NCBI GenBank assembly: GCA_012799265.1
Contig: JAAZLP010000186.1
Span: 1 to 27,163, forward strand
Source: Phyllobacteriaceae bacterium
GTDB lineage: Bacteria; Pseudomonadota; Alphaproteobacteria; Rhizobiales; Devosiaceae
DNA length: 27,163 nt
Reading direction: 5' to 3'
Shown: positions 9,777 through 17,429 of the stretch, piece after piece
How the letters are laid out: each line of letters opens with the position of its first letter
Numbering within the stretch: position 1 is the first letter of the stretch
Notes under the pieces: model-generated
What the model saw: the letters and a program-made list of their open reading frames with translations, nothing else
What the model was told of the DNA's origin: nothing
The model's database searches: none
Position numbers and translations under genes: made by a program

Positions 9777-10337
9777 CTAGAGGCTGTCGATGATCTCGGC
9801 GATCAGCGCTTCCATGTCTTCGCCGGCGCGGATGGCGATCTGGCCATCAAGGATGAGAACCGCGAGCCCATGAACCTTGGCCCAGGCCGATAACGCCTTG
9901 ATGCGGTTCATTTGCCCGTCGCCCCCGACCGCAGAGCGCAGCGTTTCGAACGCCGCGTCGGCCGCCATTTTCAGACCTGGTCGCCCATCTTTCTTGAGAT
10001 CGGGCGAAAACATGAGGCGAAAGAGGTTGGCATTATCCAGCGCGAAAAGAACGTAGGTCTTGCCCATGGCCACGAGCGGATCCGGCGGATTGGATGAAAC
10101 GACCTCCTGCATGGCCGCAGCAAAACGCTGGAACCCGGTGACGGCCAGCGCCTCGAGCAATGCGGCGCGCGAATCGAAATGCCGATAGGGGGCGGCGGGC
10201 GACACGCCAACGACCCGCGCCAGGTCACGCAGGCTAAGGCCCGAAGCGCCCTCACGCGCCAGAATCTTGAGCGCTACTTCGATGATAGTCTGGCGAAGAT
10301 TGCCGTGGTGATAGGGCGAATTGGATAATGTTGACAT
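9777..10337 (-). CDS. TetR/AcrR-family transcriptional regulator (WHG C-terminal type)
   Basis: A 186-residue repressor-type protein. YHHGNLRQTIIEVALKIL opens the TetR HTH, the recognition part is LSLRDLARVVGVSPAAPYRHF (about 34-55), and the helical ligand-binding half matches regulators with a WHG-type C-terminal domain. The start codon lies inside the left arm of a strong inverted repeat, and a divergent membrane-protein gene begins 54 bases away. Autoregulation and control of that gene are therefore likely. The inducer is unknown. Confidence 0.92.
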   Translation of the reverse strand: MSTLSNSPYHHGNLRQTIIEVALKILAREGASGLSLRDLARVVGVSPAAPYRHFDSRAALLEALAVTGFQRFAAAMQEVVSSNPPDPLVAMGKTYVLFALDNANLFRLMFSPDLKKDGRPGLKMAADAAFETLRSAVGGDGQMNRIKALSAWAKVHGLAVLILDGQIAIRAGEDMEALIAEIIDSL

Positions 10338-10373
10338 TGTTTACATATCCCTGAAGAATGTAAGCGCTGTCAA
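10331..10373. promoter_or_regulatory. Double operator and overlapping divergent promoters, tetR / DUF2214 gene
   Basis: Two 16-base arms in inverted orientation: TTGACATTGTTTACAT (10331-10346) and ATGTAAGCGCTGTCAA (10358-10373), with 11 bases between. They match at 12 of 16 positions as TTGACA-N4-TTACAT. The right arm is itself an imperfect palindrome. Each arm carries a consensus -35 hexamer TTGACA on opposite strands, so a bound TetR-type dimer would block both promoters. The left arm covers the tetR start codon. Confidence 0.7.
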
Positions 10374-10391
10374 CTTAAGAAGGCCACCAAT

Positions 10392-10844
10392 ATGGATTGG
10401 GATCTGGTCCTTGCTGCCGCGCACCACCTGGCGGTCTTCACGCTGGTTGGCATTTTTGCGGCAGAATTTGCCATGGTTCTCCCTGGACTTTCAGGGCAGC
10501 GCATTGGCCAGCTCGCCAAGCTGGATGCCGCTTATGGGTTGATGGCACTTATCGTCATCATTGTAGGCGCGTTGCGCGTGTTTCTCGGCGCGATTGATGC
10601 CGGATATTACCTCAGCAATTTCGCATTCTGGGCAAAGATGGCGGCGTTTCTCGCCATGGGGCTTCTCACCATACCGCCAACCATCGCGATCCGGCGTTGG
10701 ATGAAGACCGCTGGCAACGCGACCGATTACGTCCCGCCCGAGGAGGAGATCACTGCCAGTCGCCGATATCTCCATATTCAGGCTGGGGTGCTGCTGCTGA
10801 TCCCAATCTTTGCCGCAGCCATGGCGCGCGGCTATGGCGGCTAA
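10392..10844 (+). CDS. DUF2214-family inner-membrane protein
   Basis: A 150-residue, strongly hydrophobic protein with about four membrane helices (near 5-25, 45-68, 78-100 and 125-146), starting MDWDLVLAAAHHLAVFTLVGIF. The HH pair in helix 1, the GALRV stretch and the helix-3 start FWAKMAAFLAMG fit the DUF2214 family, whose function is not known. An AGAAGG Shine-Dalgarno precedes the ATG. It is divergent from the TetR gene across the inverted-repeat operator and is the most likely target of that regulator. Its TAA overlaps the stop codon of the converging nth gene by three bases. Confidence 0.8.
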   Translation: MDWDLVLAAAHHLAVFTLVGIFAAEFAMVLPGLSGQRIGQLAKLDAAYGLMALIVIIVGALRVFLGAIDAGYYLSNFAFWAKMAAFLAMGLLTIPPTIAIRRWMKTAGNATDYVPPEEEITASRRYLHIQAGVLLLIPIFAAAMARGYGG

Positions 10845-11512
10845 GCGCGGGGCAGGGGTGTCTTGGGTTCAAAGAGACACCACTCAGCAATCGGGCAGCG
10901 CCAGCATTCGGGCTTGCGGGCCTTGCAGATATAGCGACCATGCAGGATCAGCCAGTGATGGGCATGGAGCATGAAGCGGTCGGGCACCATTTTCTCCAGC
11001 GCCTTTTCAACCTCCAGCGGCGTCTTGCCGGGGGCAAGCCCCGTACGGTTGCCAACGCGGAAGAGGTGTGTGTCGACGGCAATGGTCGGCTGCTTGAAAT
11101 AGATGTTGAGGACGACATTGGCCGTCTTTCGGCCCACCCCGGGCAGCGCCTCAAGTGCTTCGCGATTGGCCGGCACTTCGCCGCCATGATGATCGATCAG
11201 CATCTGGCTCAACGCGTAAACATTCTTGGCCTTGCCGCGATAAAGCCCAATGGTCTTGATCAGTTCGGTGATCTGTTCAACACCCAAGGCGACCATGGAT
11301 TGCGGATCGGGCGCGAGTTCAAAAAGACGTTTGGTCGCCTTATTGACCCCGACGTCCGTTGCCTGCGCAGAGAGCACGACGGCCACAAGGAGTGTAAAGG
11401 CGTTGATATAGTCGAGCTCACCTTTGGGCTCTGGCTCGATTTCATGAAAGCGTGCAAAGATCGCCTCGGCATCTGCGGCTTTTAATCTCTTCACTTTTTT
11501 GGCCGCTGCCAT
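10841..11512 (-). CDS. nth: Endonuclease III (DNA glycosylase/AP lyase)
   Basis: Base-excision repair enzyme that removes oxidised pyrimidines and nicks the abasic site. The 223 residues contain the helix-hairpin-helix LPGVGRKTANVVLN with the catalytic Lys, the catalytic Asp in AVDTHLFRV, and a 4Fe-4S cluster motif C-x6-C-x2-C-x5-C at the C-terminus. The frame extends upstream to 11740, but that part has no family similarity and overlaps the divergent DUF2244 gene; the ATG at 11512 with GAG-rich Shine-Dalgarno fits the family. The stop overlaps the stop of the DUF2214 gene. Confidence 0.96.
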   Translation of the reverse strand: MAAAKKVKRLKAADAEAIFARFHEIEPEPKGELDYINAFTLLVAVVLSAQATDVGVNKATKRLFELAPDPQSMVALGVEQITELIKTIGLYRGKAKNVYALSQMLIDHHGGEVPANREALEALPGVGRKTANVVLNIYFKQPTIAVDTHLFRVGNRTGLAPGKTPLEVEKALEKMVPDRFMLHAHHWLILHGRYICKARKPECWRCPIAEWCLFEPKTPLPRA

Positions 11513-11561
11513 TCTCTCGCCCTCGAATCTCTGCCAGTATTTCGCGGAAGTGAGCACACCG

Positions 11562-12041
11562 ATGCAAGTCACCACAACCCAGCCCCTGTTCTCCGCGACA
11601 TTGCGGCCTGAAAAGTCGCTGTCGTCCGCCGGCGGCTGGATTGCACTTGTGCTCGCGGTCATCGTCACGACGCCGCTTATGATCGCCGTGCCGAACCTCC
11701 TGGTGCCGGGTCTCATTGCCATTGTTCTCGCAGGCGCCACCCTGATCTGGCTTGGCCGTCGTCAGGCTGATCGCCGCAAGGTCAGCCAGGTTATTACCCT
11801 CTGGCCTGAGGAGTTGGAAATCACCTCGACCGGGCAGGGTGTCGACCGCACCATGCAGCGACACGAGATCGGCTCGGTCCGCCTGCGGCTTGAACGCGAC
11901 CATTTTGAGCGCACGACCGGCGTCTTCCTCCGCCACGCTACCGGTGAACTGGAACTGGGCCCATTCTTGTCGGTGGAAGACAAGACCAGCTTTGCGCGCG
12001 CTTTCGGCGCCGCACTTCGCCAGGCACGCCGGAACAGCTGA
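11562..12041 (+). CDS. DUF2244-domain membrane protein
   Basis: A 159-residue protein beginning MQVTTTQPLFSATLRPEKSLSSAGG, which matches the DUF2244 start (P.F.A.L.P..SLS..G). Two adjacent membrane helices follow (about 24-45 and 47-64), then a soluble domain with LWPEELEIT, VRLRLERD and LELGPFLS. Function unknown. In rhizobia this family is commonly found next to nth, as here, with divergent starts 49 bases apart. The ATG at 11562 is preferred over an upstream in-frame start because the upstream sequence overlaps nth. Confidence 0.85.
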   Translation: MQVTTTQPLFSATLRPEKSLSSAGGWIALVLAVIVTTPLMIAVPNLLVPGLIAIVLAGATLIWLGRRQADRRKVSQVITLWPEELEITSTGQGVDRTMQRHEIGSVRLRLERDHFERTTGVFLRHATGELELGPFLSVEDKTSFARAFGAALRQARRNS

Positions 12042-12115
12042 GGCGTGTCAATTTCGGGTCGCCCCTACTTTTGGCCTCGCCTACAGTCGCGGCAAAAGAC
12101 CACGGAAGACCCGCG

Positions 12116-12985
12116 ATGAACCACCTGCTCAGCCTTGCCCCAGAGACCGATTACGACACGATCCGCGCTGCCATTCGCTATCTCAGCGAGAACGGTCCGG
12201 ATGAGGTTGATCTTGCCCGCTTCGCACGCGCCCTGGGACTGACCGAACGGCAGCTGACTGACCTTTTCCGCCGCTGGTGTGGCCTCTCGCCAAAGAGTTT
12301 CGCGCAGGCGGTGGCGCTTGATCACGCCAAGTCCCTACTGCGCAACCAGGCGAGCGTTCTCGATACCACTTATGAGATCGGGCTTTCTTCGACCTCGCGG
12401 CTCCATGACCTATTCGTCGCCTATGAGGCCATGCCCCCGGGTGTTTTTCGCGCTGGCGGCGCAGGGATGGACATGATCTGGGGCGTTGCCCCATCGCCCT
12501 TTGGCCTCGCTGTCGTCACCGCAACCGAATACGGAATCTCTGGCCTAGGCTTTGCTGATGCTGACATCAGCGTTGAGGAAGCTTTCGCTGACCTTGCCAA
12601 CCGATGGCCAAATGCCCGCTTCACCCGTGACGACGCCCGCGTCGCGCCGATGGTGGCACAGATTTTTGACCCCGAGCGATGGTCGTCGGAGCAGCCGGTG
12701 CGCGTTGTGCTGATCGGAACGGATTTTGAGGTCAAAGTCTGGGAGACATTGCTCAAGATCCCGGTGGGTAAGGCCGTGACCTATTCAAGCGTCGCCCATC
12801 ATATCGGCAAGCCCACAGCTTCCCGCGCCGTTGGTGCCGCTGTCGGGCGCAACCCGATCAGCTTTGTCGTTCCTTGCCACCGGGTGGTCGGCTCGTCCGG
12901 TGCGCTGACCGGTTATCACTGGGGTGTCCCGCGCAAGCGTGCCATTCTTGGCTGGGAAGCCGGGGTGATTTCTGCGGCCCATTGA
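12116..12985 (+). CDS. AraC-type HTH plus methylated-DNA-[protein]-cysteine S-methyltransferase (Ada-like, no N-terminal Ada domain)
   Basis: A two-domain alkylation-response protein of 289 residues. Residues about 10-110 form an AraC-type helix-turn-helix pair (LARFARALGLTERQLTDLF and the following RLHDLFVAYEAMPPGVFR). Residues about 120-285 are the O6-alkylguanine transferase, with IPVGKAVTYSSVA, AVGAAVGRNPI and the acceptor PCHRV (Cys254). The zinc/phosphotriester N-terminal domain of E. coli Ada is absent, so sensing of methylphosphotriesters is not expected; activation would have to come from another route. The ATG at 12116 follows GGAAGA; an earlier in-frame start lacks a site. The stop is followed closely by a parS-like palindrome. 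Confidence 0.92.
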   Translation: MNHLLSLAPETDYDTIRAAIRYLSENGPDEVDLARFARALGLTERQLTDLFRRWCGLSPKSFAQAVALDHAKSLLRNQASVLDTTYEIGLSSTSRLHDLFVAYEAMPPGVFRAGGAGMDMIWGVAPSPFGLAVVTATEYGISGLGFADADISVEEAFADLANRWPNARFTRDDARVAPMVAQIFDPERWSSEQPVRVVLIGTDFEVKVWETLLKIPVGKAVTYSSVAHHIGKPTASRAVGAAVGRNPISFVVPCHRVVGSSGALTGYHWGVPRKRAILGWEAGVISAAH

Positions 12986-12991
12986 CCGCAA

Positions 12992-13005
12992 GTTTCACGT
13001 GAATC
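12992..13005. other. parS-like palindrome, copy 2
   Basis: GTTTCACGTGAATC, identical to copy 1 over 17 bases (12991-13007 versus 2211-2227), with the perfect palindrome TTCACGTGAA at 12994-13003. It is intergenic, six bases after the HTH-MGMT stop and just before the gpmA terminator. Sharing of flanks beyond the palindrome argues against chance. Confidence 0.55.
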
Positions 13006-13009
13006 CTCA

Positions 13010-13041
13010 AAAAAGAAGGCCCCCGGTGATCTCCGGGGGCC
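13010..13041 (-). terminator. Rho-independent terminator of gpmA
   Basis: Stem GGCCCCCGG (13018-13026) with CCGGGGGCC (13033-13041), six-base loop. On the minus strand it is followed by TTCTTTTTT, so it ends gpmA (and dapB) transcription; the plus-strand side has only a weak T-rich tail. Confidence 0.88.
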
Positions 13042-13056
13042 TCGTTATTGCACCGA

Positions 13057-13671
13057 TTAGAGCGTCACGCGCTCTTCCATCTTACCGTCGGCGCCAATCT
13101 TGTAGATGGTCGGTTCGCCGGTACCGATCTCGCGAGCGAGGATTTCGTCAGGGGTGAGGCCTTCAATCGCCATCACCAGCGCGCGGAGTGAATTGCCGTG
13201 GGCGGCGATCAGCACGGTCTTGCCAGCCTGCAGCAGCGGCAGAATTTCGGCGTTGAAATAGGGGACGGTACGGTCGGCTGTGTCCTTGAGGCTTTCGCCG
13301 CCCGGAGGCGGGACGTCAAAGCTGCGACGCCAGATATGGACCTGTTCCTCGCCCCACTTGACGCGCGCATCGTCCTTGTTGAGGCCGGAAAGGTCGCCGT
13401 AATCGCGTTCATTGAGCGCGACATTGCGGGTGATGGTGACGTTGAGAATACCCATCTCTTCCAGCATCAGATCGAGCGTGTGCTGGGCGCGACGGAGAGC
13501 CGAGGTGTAGAACACTTCCGGCACGATGCCGGCCGCCTTGAGGGCCTGGCCGGTGGCGCGCGCTTCGCCAATACCCTTTTCGGTCAGGTTCGGATTGCGC
13601 CAGCCGGTGAAGAGATTTTCGAGGTTCCATTCGCTCTGGCCATGGCGAACGAGAATGAGCGTGCCGGTCAT
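13057..13671 (-). CDS. gpmA: 2,3-bisphosphoglycerate-dependent phosphoglycerate mutase
   Basis: Interconverts 3- and 2-phosphoglycerate in glycolysis and gluconeogenesis. The 204 residues contain LVRHGQSEWN (phosphohistidine H10), TSALRRAQHTLDL, NERDYGDLSG (E88) and the second His in IAAHGNSLRAL (H158). The length is that of the short alphaproteobacterial dPGM form. It follows dapB by 16 bases on the same strand, so the pair is probably cotranscribed, and it ends at a strong terminator. Confidence 0.96.
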   Translation of the reverse strand: MTGTLILVRHGQSEWNLENLFTGWRNPNLTEKGIGEARATGQALKAAGIVPEVFYTSALRRAQHTLDLMLEEMGILNVTITRNVALNERDYGDLSGLNKDDARVKWGEEQVHIWRRSFDVPPPGGESLKDTADRTVPYFNAEILPLLQAGKTVLIAAHGNSLRALVMAIEGLTPDEILAREIGTGEPTIYKIGADGKMEERVTL

Positions 13672-13687
13672 GTGATGTTCCTAGCGT

Positions 13688-14500
13688 TCAGTCATTGAGG
13701 CCGAGAACATCGGCCATGGAGTAAAGGCCCGCAGCCTGACGCTGGGCCCATAGCGCTGCCTTGACGGCGCCGTTTGCGTAAATCGTTCGATCCTGTGCGC
13801 GGTGCGTCAGCTCGATCCGCTCCGACTGCCCGGCCAGGATCACCATGTGATCGCCGATGACATTGCCGCCGCGCAGCGTAGCAAAGCCGATCGTCCCCGT
13901 TTCGCGGGCGCCGGTATGGCCATCGCGCACCCGCACGGAATTATCCTTGAGCGAGATGTTGCGGCCCTTAGCTGCGGCTTCACCAAGCATCAGAGCCGTA
14001 CCCGAGGGGGCATCGACCTTGAGGTTGTGGTGCATCTCGAGGATTTCGACGTCGTAATCCGCCAGCGCTGCGGCTGCCTTTTCGACGAGGACCGCCAGCG
14101 CCACCATGCCAGGCGAAAAGTTGCCGGACTTGACGATGCGGGCGCCAGCTTTTGCAGCGGCGGCAATGGCGGCTTCGTCTTCATCGGTGCAGCCGGTGGT
14201 GCCGATGATGTGGACGAGACCACGCGCTGCTGCCTGTTGGGCAATGGAAACACTTGCCGCCGGCGCGGTGAAATCAATGATGACATCGGCCTGGGCCAAA
14301 AGGGCAGGGGCGTCGTCGGTGATAGCGACGCCGAGCTCGTCAATACCCGCGACGAGGCCAGCGTCTTTCCCGAAGGCGGGCGCGCCAGAACGGTCGAGGG
14401 CGCCAACCAGAACAAGATCAGGATGGGCGGCCACGGCGCGCACATTGGCGACGCCCATGCGGCCGCTCGCGCCAGCAACGATGGTGCGCAATTGCGTCAT
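13688..14500 (-). CDS. dapB: 4-hydroxy-tetrahydrodipicolinate reductase
   Basis: NAD(P)H-dependent reductase of the lysine/meso-diaminopimelate pathway. The 270 residues open with the nucleotide-binding GASGRMG (9-15) and carry DFTAPAA, the GTTG loop, and the substrate signature EMHHNLKVDAPSGTALMLGE with the catalytic His pair and Lys. Length and motifs are standard. gpmA lies 16 bases downstream on the same strand, an order also found in rhizobia. Confidence 0.97.
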   Translation of the reverse strand: MTQLRTIVAGASGRMGVANVRAVAAHPDLVLVGALDRSGAPAFGKDAGLVAGIDELGVAITDDAPALLAQADVIIDFTAPAASVSIAQQAAARGLVHIIGTTGCTDEDEAAIAAAAKAGARIVKSGNFSPGMVALAVLVEKAAAALADYDVEILEMHHNLKVDAPSGTALMLGEAAAKGRNISLKDNSVRVRDGHTGARETGTIGFATLRGGNVIGDHMVILAGQSERIELTHRAQDRTIYANGAVKAALWAQRQAAGLYSMADVLGLND

Positions 14501-14622
14501 GCTGAAATCTCTCCCGGAAAACTCACTCGCCTATAGCAGCGCCTTGGCCTCAGGCCAACACTGGTACAGCGCCCATGACGCTGTTACGATTTGCCAAAAG
14601 AAAAAAGGGAACGGATGCGAGC

Positions 14623-14973
14623 ATGACGCTCACCAATGTGCTGGCAGGCATCGCCGTGGAGGATATCGGCCTCTCGCTGGTCTGGTACGAATATCTCTTC
14701 GGACGCCCCGCCGATGCGCGCCCGATGAATGACGTGGCAGAATGGAAACTGCCTGGCGGTGGCTGGGTCCATGTAAGGACCGATCTTGATCGGGCAGGGG
14801 CAAGCGTCGCCATGATCATCGTCGATGATCTTACTGAAGAGCTTGAGCGACTGGAAATGTATGGGGTCAAACCCGTCGCAAAATCCATCGGCGACTTTTT
14901 CAAAACCGCCAAGCTGCGGGATCCCGACGGCAATCTGATCATTCTCAGCCAACCACAGCCCGGGACTTATTGA
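14623..14973 (+). CDS. VOC-family (glyoxalase fold) protein
   Basis: A 116-residue, single-domain protein. LAGIAVEDIGLSLVWYEYLFGRPAD is the first VOC module, and AKLRDPDGNLIILSQPQ is the terminal strand with the metal-ligand type DPDGN..I. Substrate unknown. The frame is open back to an ATG at 14575, but that start has no ribosome site and would add basic residues absent from the family; the ATG at 14623 is preferred, with only a distant AGGGA. It is unrelated in close detail to the VOC protein at 6212-6619. Confidence 0.82.
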   Translation: MTLTNVLAGIAVEDIGLSLVWYEYLFGRPADARPMNDVAEWKLPGGGWVHVRTDLDRAGASVAMIIVDDLTEELERLEMYGVKPVAKSIGDFFKTAKLRDPDGNLIILSQPQPGTY

Positions 14974-14986
14974 CCCCGCCAGGGGG

Positions 14987-15934
14987 TCAAAGCCGACGGA
15001 GTCTTACCTCCTCGACCCGATGATCCTTGCCCTTGGTGAGGATAAGGTCCGCCCGACCGCGCGTCGGGAGCACGTTCTCGAGCAGGTTGGGAAGGTTGAT
15101 GGTCTCCCAGACATTACGGCCAAATTCGCCTGCCTCGCTTTCGCTCAGTTCAGCGAACTTGCGGAAAAACGACGTCGGATCCCGGAAGGCGGTTTCGCGC
15201 AGCCGGAAGAACCGTGTCAGATACCAGTCGCGCAGGTCGTCCACATCGGCGTCGATATAGATCGAAAAATCGATGAAATCGGAGGCAAAGAGGATCGGGT
15301 CCCCGTTCGCCGGCAATTCCCCCGGCTGAAGAATGTTGAGCCCTTCAACGATCAGGATGTCCGGCCGGTCAACGATGATCTCCTCGCCCTCGACCACGTC
15401 ATAGACAAGGTGGGAATAAACCGGGACCTTCACCGGGACCTTGCCCGACTTTATGTCGGAGAGAAAGTTGATCAGCCGCGTCCGGTCATAGCTTTCAGGG
15501 AAACCCTTGCGTCCCATAATGCCGCGCTCTTCGAGCACCTTGTTGGGATAGAGAAAACCGTCCGTCGTGATGAGATCGACCTTGGGATTGGACGGCCAGC
15601 GCGAGAGCAGGGCCTGGAGGATACGGGCGGTGGTCGATTTGCCGACAGCAACCGATCCAGCAACGCCAATGATGAAGGGGACCTTGGCATCGGGCGAGCG
15701 GAGGAACCGGCTCGACACCCGATGAAGACCCTGAATGGCCTCGACATAATAGGAAAGCAGACGCGAGAGCGGCAGATAGATCTCTTCCGCTTCGGCAAGG
15801 GAAATCGGGTCCGACAGGGAGCGGAGACGCTCAATGTCAGCAGCGTCAAGGGTCATCGGCTGGCCGTTGCGGAGAAGACTCCACTCGGCCTTTGAGAAGG
15901 TACGATAGGGGTCGGCGACGCTGCGGCGGACCAT
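14987..15934 (-). CDS. coaA: Pantothenate kinase, type I
   Basis: First and regulated step of coenzyme A synthesis: phosphorylates pantothenate. The 315 residues match bacterial type I CoaA, with Walker A GVAGSVAVGKSTT (90-102), TTDGFLYPN, GRKGFPESYD, PVYSHLVYDV and ILIVEGLNILQ. Its ATG overlaps the hisE stop as TGATG, so it is translationally coupled to the end of the histidine operon, an order also found in rhizobia. The other CoA gene in the window, coaE (last step), is at 26678. Confidence 0.97.
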   Translation of the reverse strand: MVRRSVADPYRTFSKAEWSLLRNGQPMTLDAADIERLRSLSDPISLAEAEEIYLPLSRLLSYYVEAIQGLHRVSSRFLRSPDAKVPFIIGVAGSVAVGKSTTARILQALLSRWPSNPKVDLITTDGFLYPNKVLEERGIMGRKGFPESYDRTRLINFLSDIKSGKVPVKVPVYSHLVYDVVEGEEIIVDRPDILIVEGLNILQPGELPANGDPILFASDFIDFSIYIDADVDDLRDWYLTRFFRLRETAFRDPTSFFRKFAELSESEAGEFGRNVWETINLPNLLENVLPTRGRADLILTKGKDHRVEEVRLRRL

Positions 15935-16248
15935 CAGCTGTCCTTCCGCGAGGCTTTTTCGGCCAGGCCCGATTGAGCGGTCCGCCGATCCAGTTCGGCC
16001 ATAACATTGGCCAGCGGCAGATTGGACGCCTTGAGGACGACCAGCAGGTGATAAAGGACGTCGGCGCTTTCCTTGGTCAGCTCTTCGCGGTCGCCGGTCA
16101 CGGCCGCGATCACGGCTTCGGTCGCTTCCTCACCAAGCTTCTGGCTGACCTTGTTGATGCCGCGCGAAATCAGCTTGGCGGTGTAGCTTTCCTCAGGCGA
16201 GGCAGCAGCCCGCAGCGCGATGCGCTGATCGAGTTCTTCCAAAGTCAT
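15934..16248 (-). CDS. hisE: Phosphoribosyl-ATP pyrophosphatase
   Basis: Second step of histidine synthesis: hydrolyses PR-ATP to PR-AMP and PPi. The 104 residues include the MazG-like metal-binding helices KVSQKLGEEATEAVIAAVTG and ELTKESADVLYHLLVVL with the EE..E and E..D acidic sets. The ATG at 16248 has GAGGAG (16258-16263 on this strand) nine bases upstream; an in-frame GTG at 16269 would lie upstream of that site and is rejected. Its stop overlaps coaA; hisF ends 78 bases upstream. Confidence 0.95.
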   Translation of the reverse strand: MTLEELDQRIALRAAASPEESYTAKLISRGINKVSQKLGEEATEAVIAAVTGDREELTKESADVLYHLLVVLKASNLPLANVMAELDRRTAQSGLAEKASRKDS

Positions 16249-16326
16249 CGGGGACGTCTCCTCACCCACCGCGTGCGTTCGGCATAAATCACGAAAACCA
16301 CTGGCGCGTCACCAGCAACCTTCGAC

Positions 16327-17112
16327 TTAAAGCGTCTCTAACGCATCCATGCGCATGGCGATGCCGTGATCCATCATGTAGCGCTTGGCTTCAGGAATGG
16401 TGAAAGTGCCAAAGTGGAAGATCGATGCGGCCAGCACAGCGCTGGCGTGGCCTTCGGTAACGCCTTCCACCAAATGCTGCAGCGTACCAACACCGCCCGA
16501 TGCGATCACCGGCACTTCAACGCTGTCGGCAATGGCGCGGGTCAGTTTCAGATCAAAGCCGGATTTGGTGCCGTCGCGGTCCATGGAAGTGACGAGCAGT
16601 TCGCCTGCGCCGCGTTCCACCATCTTGTGCGCGAACTCCACGGCATCAATGCCGGTCGGCTTGCGGCCACCATGGGTGAAAATTTCCCAGCCTTCGCCAC
16701 CATCGCTGCGCTGCTTGGCATCGACCGACACAACGATGCACTGATTGCCGAACTTGTCGGCCGCGCGGGCGATGAAATCGGGGTCGTTCACCGCAGCTGA
16801 ATTGATCGCGACCTTGTCGGTACCGGCGAGCAGGAGCTTGCGGATATCGTCGACGCTGCGCACCCCGCCGCCGACGGTAACCGGCATAAAGCAATGTTCT
16901 GCCGTACGGGCGACCACGTCGAAGATCGTATCGCGGCCTTCATGGCTCGCGGTGATGTCGAGGAAGGTCAATTCATCTGCGCCAGCGGCATCATAGGCCA
17001 TGGCCGCTTCAACCGGGTCGCCGGCATCCACGAGATCGACAAACTGCACACCCTTGACCACACGGCCACCAGCTACGTCCAGGCAGGGAATGATACGCGT
17101 CTTGAGGCTCAT
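16327..17112 (-). CDS. hisF: Imidazole glycerol phosphate synthase, cyclase subunit
   Basis: With HisH makes imidazole glycerol phosphate and AICAR from PRFAR and glutamine-derived ammonia. The 261-residue (beta-alpha)8 barrel begins MSLKTRIIPCLDVAGGRVVKG with catalytic D12, has the second catalytic Asp in VVSVDAKQ (D131), and phosphate loops VGGGVRS and IASGGVG. The ATG at 17112 overlaps the stop of a small membrane-protein gene by ATGA; upstream in-frame residues are not family-like. Confidence 0.97.
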   Translation of the reverse strand: MSLKTRIIPCLDVAGGRVVKGVQFVDLVDAGDPVEAAMAYDAAGADELTFLDITASHEGRDTIFDVVARTAEHCFMPVTVGGGVRSVDDIRKLLLAGTDKVAINSAAVNDPDFIARAADKFGNQCIVVSVDAKQRSDGGEGWEIFTHGGRKPTGIDAVEFAHKMVERGAGELLVTSMDRDGTKSGFDLKLTRAIADSVEVPVIASGGVGTLQHLVEGVTEGHASAVLAASIFHFGTFTIPEAKRYMMDHGIAMRMDALETL

Positions 17113-17429
17113 GCCTGCTCCGATTTCTGCCGCCGCGCAAAAGCGACGCGATGAATGATGAGTAATACAAGCCACACGATCAGCGCACCACCCGCCAGAG
17201 GCAGGGTGGCCAGCAGGAACCATGTGAGCACGAACATGGAATAAAGGGCACCGCCCCAGTCGCTGCCGCCGATCATGCAGACGCTCTGCGTACCTTCATT
17301 GAGCGTACAGCCATTTGCGCTGGCAATAGCTTCAGACACCACGGCCCCCAGAAGCGGCGTGATACCGAAGAGCACGATCAGGATCAGCAACACGCCATAG
17401 AGACGCCAGGGGAACCGCTTCGTCTTCAC
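17109..17429 (-). CDS. Small two-helix membrane protein in the his operon (second of a pair)
   Basis: I do not recognise this 106-residue protein as a named family. It begins KTKRFPWRLYGVLLILIVLFG, with membrane helices at about 10-33 and 61-93. The intervening loop contains two cysteines (C41, C51) that could pair if the loop is periplasmic. The end is basic (RVAFARRQK). The RFPW motif just before helix 1 and the two-helix plan recur in the next gene upstream, so the two are probably distant paralogues. The GTG start overlaps the upstream stop (GTGA) and its own stop overlaps the hisF ATG (ATGA), so it is tightly coupled to histidine genes. A longer frame to 17552 would overlap the upstream gene and is rejected. 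Confidence 0.75.
   Translation of the reverse strand: MKTKRFPWRLYGVLLILIVLFGITPLLGAVVSEAIASANGCTLNEGTQSVCMIGGSDWGGALYSMFVLTWFLLATLPLAGGALIVWLVLLIIHRVAFARRQKSEQA

Noticed and set aside
10697..11485. A 262-codon plus-strand frame opposite nth
   Set aside because: It is the antisense shadow of nth, whose catalytic and Fe-S motifs are complete.
11513..11740. A 76-residue N-terminal extension of Nth
   Set aside because: No family similarity, overlap with DUF2244, and a better ATG with ribosome site at 11512.
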